From Phoronis australis (taxonomy: Eukaryota > Phoronida > Phoronidae): DNA of 42,378 nucleotides. Shown piece after piece: positions 40,401-42,378 of this stretch; the stretch's first letter is position 1; every line of letters starts with the position of its first letter. The stretch covers positions 1 to 42,378 of the forward strand of contig NMRA01001151.1 of NCBI GenBank assembly GCA_002633005.1, written 5' to 3'. A program made the position numbers and the translations under genes. Under the pieces are notes generated by a model. It was not told the origin of the DNA, did no database searches, and worked only from the letters and a program-made list of their open reading frames with translations.

Positions 40401-41704
40401 AGATGTTACATTTGAGACCTGATTGCAATTGTATTACTTTAATCTTTTTTGGAAAAGGTTGATGATGGAACCAGCTAACCACGTTAAGTCGACATTGACC
40501 TACCTTTTAGTTAGAACTTTCTATTCTAGAGGTCACTGTTGAACTAGTGTGGGAGGGAAATATGGAAAACATTATCACATGCCTGTATTGCACTCGCCTG
40601 GTTCAATGCATGTGGGATAAAATAAACTTCTTTAATTTCTTTTTCATTGTAATAATTACATAAGGGTACAGAATTATCAAGTTTTTGTGCGAATGTATGT
40701 AAAATGGAGTTTTTAACCCATTACTCTTCATAATTTATCAAATGAAAGTTGTTATAGCCAATATATCTTATTTCTATTTTACTAGTACACAAAGTAATCA
40801 CGTGAAGTTTCAAGGTCCACATAAAACTAATACGCTTGGATTCCTAGCTATATTTTGATACAAATCTTCATACAGCCAGTGGTCTGATTAGTTGGTGAAC
40901 CATCCCTTAAAGTAATAGTAATTTATGTTTTTTACTTTATTTTACTTGTCACAGTATATAAGTTTACCCACTCACGTACAAAAACCTAAAAAATCAATGG
41001 ATTAGTTAAAGTGATCTCATGAAGGCATCAATTGTTGTTTAAGAGGCGAGTATTGGCTAGTTGTCTGGCTAGAAGTGAACTGACCTGACTGAGACTTGTT
41101 GTTTCAGATCAGTGGTACCCAGTGAGCTTGTTCCTGCAATCACAGAATTGGCTGGAAACTTAGATGCCTATTTGCCACGCCCGTTTGCAGGTGAGATCAA
41201 AGGTAGGTGGCAATTTTGTGGATTTAACTAATTTAATAAAAAGTGTTGCTATGGAAAATGGAAAACTACAGTTTGAATACTCTTTTCTTTGTTTTCAACA
41301 ATTTAGAATTTAGTTTCATCACTTGGACAGTAAAGTAATTTTAAATGATGAATCTTACATTTTTACTATATATATTTCAAAAAGTGAAATTTGGTGTCTG
41401 AGCTTCATCAATTAAATTTTGAAATGTTTAATTATGTGTTTTTGAAACCATTTTGTGTGAAATGAACATCGAGAATATTTGGCTTACATTAAAATGAACT
41501 TGATATTCTAATGAAATAAAACAGAAAAAGCACTTCTTTGTGCAGATTGGCAAAATTCATCAAAGTGTGTTGAGTATAGAAAAACTGTTAAGAGAATGTA
41601 TTCTTTATAATATTTTCTTTTTGTGCTGTTACAGGGATTGCAAAAGCAGCTAACATTTCTCCGGGATATGTTTTTACCATGAACGTCATATATGAAGCCA
41701 CAGC
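19259..41704 (+). CDS. NAAA: NAAA/acid-ceramidase-like lysosomal amidase, 5' part (gene span, runs off right edge)
   Basis: Members of this family (NAAA, ASAH1) are lysosomal N-terminal-nucleophile amidases that hydrolyse fatty-acid ethanolamides or ceramide after self-cleavage at a catalytic Cys. Exons 19259-19464, 41108-41202 and 41635-41704 join in frame. They give a signal peptide, then NLDLPEEDRW (shared with acid ceramidase), LPRPFAGEIKG (closest to the LPxPFxGEIxG of NAAA) and GIAKAANISPGY...NVIYEATA. This is the alpha-subunit region that ends right before the catalytic Cys-Thr-Ser. The catalytic exon must lie past 42378. NAAA is preferred over ASAH1 from LPxPFxGEI and the short spacing, but an ancestral NAAA/ASAH1-like assignment is possible. 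Intron 1 is 21.6 kb and full of transposons. Confidence 0.85.
19842..21133. mobile_element. hAT-like element with CAGGGCTCGAC ends (contains N gap)
   Basis: The left end is CAGGGCTCGAC and the right end is its exact inverse, GTCGAGCCCTG. Subterminal arrays of AATGCGACCTG/AATGCGAGCTG-type motifs occur in both orientations at each end (about 19860-19970 and 21030-21110). This is the architecture expected for transposase binding. Much of the interior is unknown because of the N run, so a transposase cannot be excluded. It lies in NAAA intron 1. Confidence 0.75.
20292..20868. other. Assembly gap (577 N)
   Basis: A run of N bases inside the hAT-like element. The long all-X open frames over it are artefacts. 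Confidence 0.99.
22322..23125. mobile_element. 804-bp element with CAGTGTTCTCCACA ends
   Basis: CAGTGTTCTCCACA at the left and TGTGGAGAACACTG at the right form a perfect 14-bp inverted repeat. Just inside the left end, CGAGTTTG-type motifs recur (22359-22440) and one recurs at the right (CTCGAGTTTGG near 23091). The ends resemble hAT termini. No open frame of note and no clear target duplication are seen, so it is a non-autonomous copy. Confidence 0.75.
23952..24411 (-). CDS. Candidate antisense exon encoding a 21-residue-repeat coiled coil
   Basis: On the minus strand the frame is open for 153 codons from an AG acceptor (CTAGCAG before TTGGCC at 24411) to a good donor (TATACAG|GTAAAT at 23952). 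It ends in phase 1 and starts without an ATG, so it looks like an internal exon. It encodes about six copies of a 21-residue unit of the type SEMRQMRMQIQRLSCNIQQI, exactly three heptads, with hydrophobic residues spaced as in a coiled coil. The frame stays intact through every copy although the DNA copies have diverged. The tail, DEMNRDLHEENNVSCYSEA, is not repetitive. No partner exon or family was recognised. It could be a gene nested in NAAA intron 1 or a recently expanded minisatellite that is open by chance. Confidence 0.45.
24008..24411. repeat. 63-bp tandem repeat, about 6.4 copies
   Basis: The anchor CTCATCTCTG or a variant recurs at 24008, 24071, 24134, 24197, 24260, 24323 and 24386, exactly every 63 bases. 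The copies differ by substitutions only. Confidence 0.95.
24550..24885. repeat. Dispersed repeat related to 7390-7735
   Basis: Shares ordered blocks with the DDX19 intron sequence: CATGTGTTTTTAGT, ACAAAATT/CCAAATT, CTGAAAGTTTC and TGTGATGTTC. Ends are undefined. Confidence 0.5.
25059..25456. repeat. Pair of 48-bp direct repeats 350 bp apart
   Basis: 25059-25106 and 25409-25456 share TGGAAAATA followed by GCAAACATTTTTAAGTCTGG and a TCTGYGCAMCACC tail. Between them lies 302 bp of unrelated sequence. Confidence 0.75.
26215..26535. repeat. 91-bp tandem repeat, about 3.2 copies
   Basis: GAYCAGAAGRATSY recurs at 26215, 26325, 26416 and 26507, with GTTAGTGTTGG, CTGTTGCACC and CTTATTATTGCACTGTTCC between. 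The first copy is 19 bases longer through a small TTTCTCCTG repeat. Copies after the first are preceded by TGATCA-type half palindromes. Confidence 0.9.
26701..27012. repeat. Haplotype A block, partner of 38245-38556
   Basis: This 312-bp block recurs at 38245-38556 at the same length, with a handful of substitutions. It ends exactly at the ATAGAA that precedes the 5.9 kb insertion. Confidence 0.88.
27134..27193. repeat. 60-bp near-perfect palindrome
   Basis: A 29-base arm beginning AAGCGGTGTCATTTTATAGC is followed by AA and then the exact reverse complement of the arm. It could form a long hairpin or cruciform. It sits 120 bp inside the left end of the 5.9 kb insertion. Confidence 0.95.
27354..27370. 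promoter_or_regulatory. CRE-like palindrome cluster
   Basis: ACGTCATATGACGT (27354-27367) is a perfect palindrome overlapping TGACGTCA (27362-27369), the consensus CREB/ATF site. ATGCAAAT, an octamer-type motif, lies 24 bp upstream (27330-27337). This may be a promoter part of the surrounding transposon. Function is inferred from motifs only. Confidence 0.35.
28178..28513 (-). other. Unrecognised 111-codon open frame inside the insertion
   Basis: A minus-strand frame of 111 codons with basic, hydrophilic content (for example LKTRIKKFKHLQTVDRIEKE near the end). It resembles no family I know. It may be a coding remnant of the 5.9 kb element or chance. Confidence 0.2.
28757..28962 (+). pseudogene. 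THAP zinc-finger exon (degenerate)
   Basis: ATG 28757 begins MLRCTVPACASYAP, the C-x4-C start of a THAP finger, followed by GISFFRLPRESEMFRKWIAI, the conserved F-x-x-P and Trp block. The second zinc pair should be C-x2-H, but the frame reads VCGLQ, with Gln where His is expected. The frame ends at TGA 28964, which lies inside a strong donor GC|GTGAGT (exon end 28962, phase 2), so the exon may have spliced to a now-lost transposase body. A THAP fold needs the C2CH zinc site, so DNA binding is doubtful. Confidence 0.65.
29000..29166 (-). pseudogene. Convergent open frame with acidic YQFEQEYSDEE segment
   Basis: From ATG at 29166 on the minus strand the frame reads MATRNPLRLRRELISPDEDF and then GYQFEQEYSDEEI followed by a basic stretch. 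The acidic, aromatic start resembles the N termini of some repeat-encoded invertebrate proteins, but I cannot assign a family. The frame continues to 28789 over the opposite strand of the THAP exon, where it is probably not coding. Confidence 0.3.
32480..32582 (-). mobile_element. tRNA-like (SINE head) remnant
   Basis: Read on the minus strand from about 32580, GCGCTCGAGTGGATAAAGCGG resembles the box A and D-arm of Leu/Ser tRNAs, and GCTTCGCGATC about 65 bp later is a weak box B. No intact cloverleaf can be drawn, so this is at most a decayed tRNA-derived SINE. Confidence 0.3.
32835..32853. repeat. Short perfect hairpin near the right end of the insertion
   Basis: GTTTCGTT, a TTT loop and AACGAAAC form an 8-bp stem 80 bp inside the right terminus of the 5.9 kb element. 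Confidence 0.5.
32940..33155. repeat. Haplotype A block, partner of 38557-38772
   Basis: It continues the haplotype alignment immediately after the right ATAGAA of the 5.9 kb insertion, with few differences, and stops in a T run at 33155. Confidence 0.85.
33267..33311. repeat. Hairpin with 19-bp arms
   Basis: GGCATCCAGCCAGAACCAC, a 7-base loop and GTGGTTCTGACTGGATGCC pair with a single mismatch. GACC/GGTC flanks allow a short extension. It is shorter than a usual microRNA precursor. Confidence 0.85.
34732..34757. repeat. TG microsatellite
   Basis: An imperfect GT run of about 26 bases with GCGTGCGT interruptions. Confidence 0.9.
35204..35460. repeat. Degenerate 84-92 bp tandem repeat, three copies
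   Basis: CCCCACC followed by TAGTGGTAA, TGGTGGTC and TTTTGGTC recurs at 35204, 35288 and 35380. The first two copies also share GACAGCAAG, GGAGTT and GGTTG blocks in the same order. Confidence 0.7.
35955..38008. repeat. Haplotype A block, partner of 38773-40798
   Basis: About 2.05 kb recurs downstream with many substitutions and short indels (for example a 20-25 bp stretch near 37600 missing from the other copy). No coding region is recognised; the open frames near 36255-36461 occur in both copies but have stops and no family match. Confidence 0.88.
36893..37032. mobile_element. Small hAT-type MITE, allele A
   Basis: The left end is CAGGGGCGGATC and the inverse right end is CAGTGGTGGATT. 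CAATT occurs directly outside both ends. The body has C/G-rich runs near each end. The second-haplotype copy is 39697-39866. Confidence 0.55.
38090..38090. other. Single-N scaffold join
   Basis: Upstream of this N is the end of haplotype A; soon after it, from 38245, the sequence goes back to a point equivalent to 26701. Positions 38091-38244 match nothing else I could see in the window. Confidence 0.9.
38245..40798. repeat. Second haplotype of parts of 26701-38008
   Basis: 38245-38556 matches 26701-27012, 38557-38772 matches 32940-33155 and 38773-40798 matches 35955-38008, in the same order and orientation. The two junctions correspond to the lack of the 5.9 kb insertion and of the 2.8 kb segment. 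Confidence 0.88.
39697..39866. mobile_element. Small hAT-type MITE, allele B
   Basis: Allelic to 36893-37032, with a 17-bp micro-duplication of ACATTCGCAAACCCA-type sequence and a longer C run. Confidence 0.55.
41108..41202 (+). CDS. NAAA: NAAA-like exon 2
   Basis: It completes Arg with the previous exon and reads SVVPSELVPAITELAG and LPRPFAGEIKG. LPxPFxGEIxG is the best-conserved block of the alpha subunit. Donor AAAG|GTAGGT, phase 1. A second donor, CAG|GTGAGA at 41190/41191, lies 12 nt upstream in the same phase. Confidence 0.92.
41635..41704 (+). CDS. NAAA: NAAA-like exon 3
   Basis: It reads IAKAANISPGYVFTMNVIYE and ATA, which matches the stretch that in NAAA/ASAH1 runs up to the autocleavage site before Cys-Thr-Ser. 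Acceptor TTACAG, donor GC|GTAAGT, phase 2. The next exon is outside the window. Confidence 0.92.
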
Positions 41705-41849
41705 GTAAGTTCCTTGAAATGTATTGTTGATGTCTCACAAACGCACTTAGCACTACTAAACTCCTGTTATCACTGTTCCGGGGACCATGAGGAAAAGGAC
41801 CAAATTTAGCAAAGTTCAAAATACCAAATGTCAAAAATGGTTGATCAGA

Positions 41850-42307
41850 TTCATGCCAGGAATTTCCGAAAATAGGCTCGCCCAAAAATACACCCATGGC
41901 CGTATTTTCGTAAAATTTTCCAAGAGGCTGCCAATGGGCGTATTATTTTGGAAATTTTTCCAAAAAGTACGCCCCTGGGCGTGTTTTCAGTTATTATTTT
42001 TAGATGTTTAGAAAATCCGTACGTAAGACGTTTTGATGTAAACATGTGTTTATTTTAGTTAGACTTTATAATTGGGATCACGATTTTACGCAAATGAATA
42101 TTTTTTAAGGAAAAAATGGGTGATTCTTGTTAAGTAATCAAATTTGCACTATGTGGAGAACAGTTTTAATGCACAGTTTCCGATTATACACACGTCCCCA
42201 TTTCCAAACATGTGCCCTGGTGTATATTGTATTTCGTATGACATTTTTGAAAATTGTTTTTCCGAATATTCACCCATTGGCCAATTTTAGGAAATTCCTG
42301 GTATGAA
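41850..42307. mobile_element. 458-bp TIR element in NAAA intron 3
   Basis: The left end reads TTCATGCCAGGAATTTCC and the right end in reverse complement TTCATACCAGGAATTTCC, and the match extends to AAAATWGGC (about 27 bp, three mismatches). The interior repeats GGGCGTATT/TACGCCC-type motifs in both orientations. No coding capacity. Confidence 0.75.
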
Positions 42308-42378
42308 ACTTTAATTTTTCATGCTTTATGCACTATTAGGAATTGTTTTTGAATATTCCATAAGAGCCTATCAAAAAT

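Noticed and set aside
41508-41897. 129-codon minus-strand frame
   Set aside because: It is antisense to NAAA-like exon 3 and runs into the 41850 element.
1-42378. CRISPR arrays, bacterial operons or viral genes
   Set aside because: Nothing in the window supports any of these; repeats are explained by tandem repeats, transposon ends and allelic copies.

Overview
This is an animal nuclear genome window: AT-rich, intron-dominated, with GT-AG introns and vertebrate-like protein families, but with dense invertebrate-type terminal-inverted-repeat (TIR) DNA transposons and strong allelic divergence. An invertebrate deuterostome such as a lancelet or acorn worm would fit, but the species cannot be fixed from the sequence. 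No CRISPR array, prokaryotic operon, rRNA or intact tRNA was seen.

Two protein genes lie in tandem on the plus strand. (1) A DDX19/DBP5-type DEAD-box RNA helicase (mRNA export helicase) runs from an N-terminal exon at 3694 (or earlier; a weak candidate exon is at 1076) to the stop at 15194, with a poly(A) signal at 15291. All canonical helicase motifs can be read across nine well-spliced exons. Two of these exons, and part of a third, appear twice because the assembly has joined two haplotypes at single N bases (9028 and 10470). (2) The 5' part of an N-acylethanolamine acid amidase / acid ceramidase-type amidase gene (NAAA-like) starts at 19259. Its first intron is 21.6 kb, exons 2 and 3 are at 41108-41202 and 41635-41704, and the catalytic-cysteine exon is expected just beyond the window.

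Between and inside these genes are many mobile-element remnants. They include a 1.5 kb TIR element (1927-3432), a decayed piggyBac-like transposase (4928-5412), three hAT-like elements with CAGGG/CAGTG ends (6077-6581, 19842-21133 with an N gap, 22322-23125), a small element of the same style (36893-37032, second allele 39697-39866), and a TIR element in NAAA intron 3 (41850-42307). The most informative structure is a 5.92 kb insertion (27013-32933) with long near-perfect TIRs flanked by ATAGAA. Its empty site is preserved at 38551-38556, because 38245-40798 is a second haplotype of parts of 26701-38008. Nested inside the insertion is a 1.96 kb TIR element (28581-30545) carrying a degenerate THAP zinc-finger exon, plus a 60-bp near-perfect palindrome.

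Other notable structures are a triplicated 25-bp splice-acceptor unit at the first secure DDX19 exon, and an antisense open exon in NAAA intron 1 (24411-23952). That exon is built from 63-bp repeats encoding a 21-residue (three-heptad) coiled coil and has plausible splice sites at both ends.
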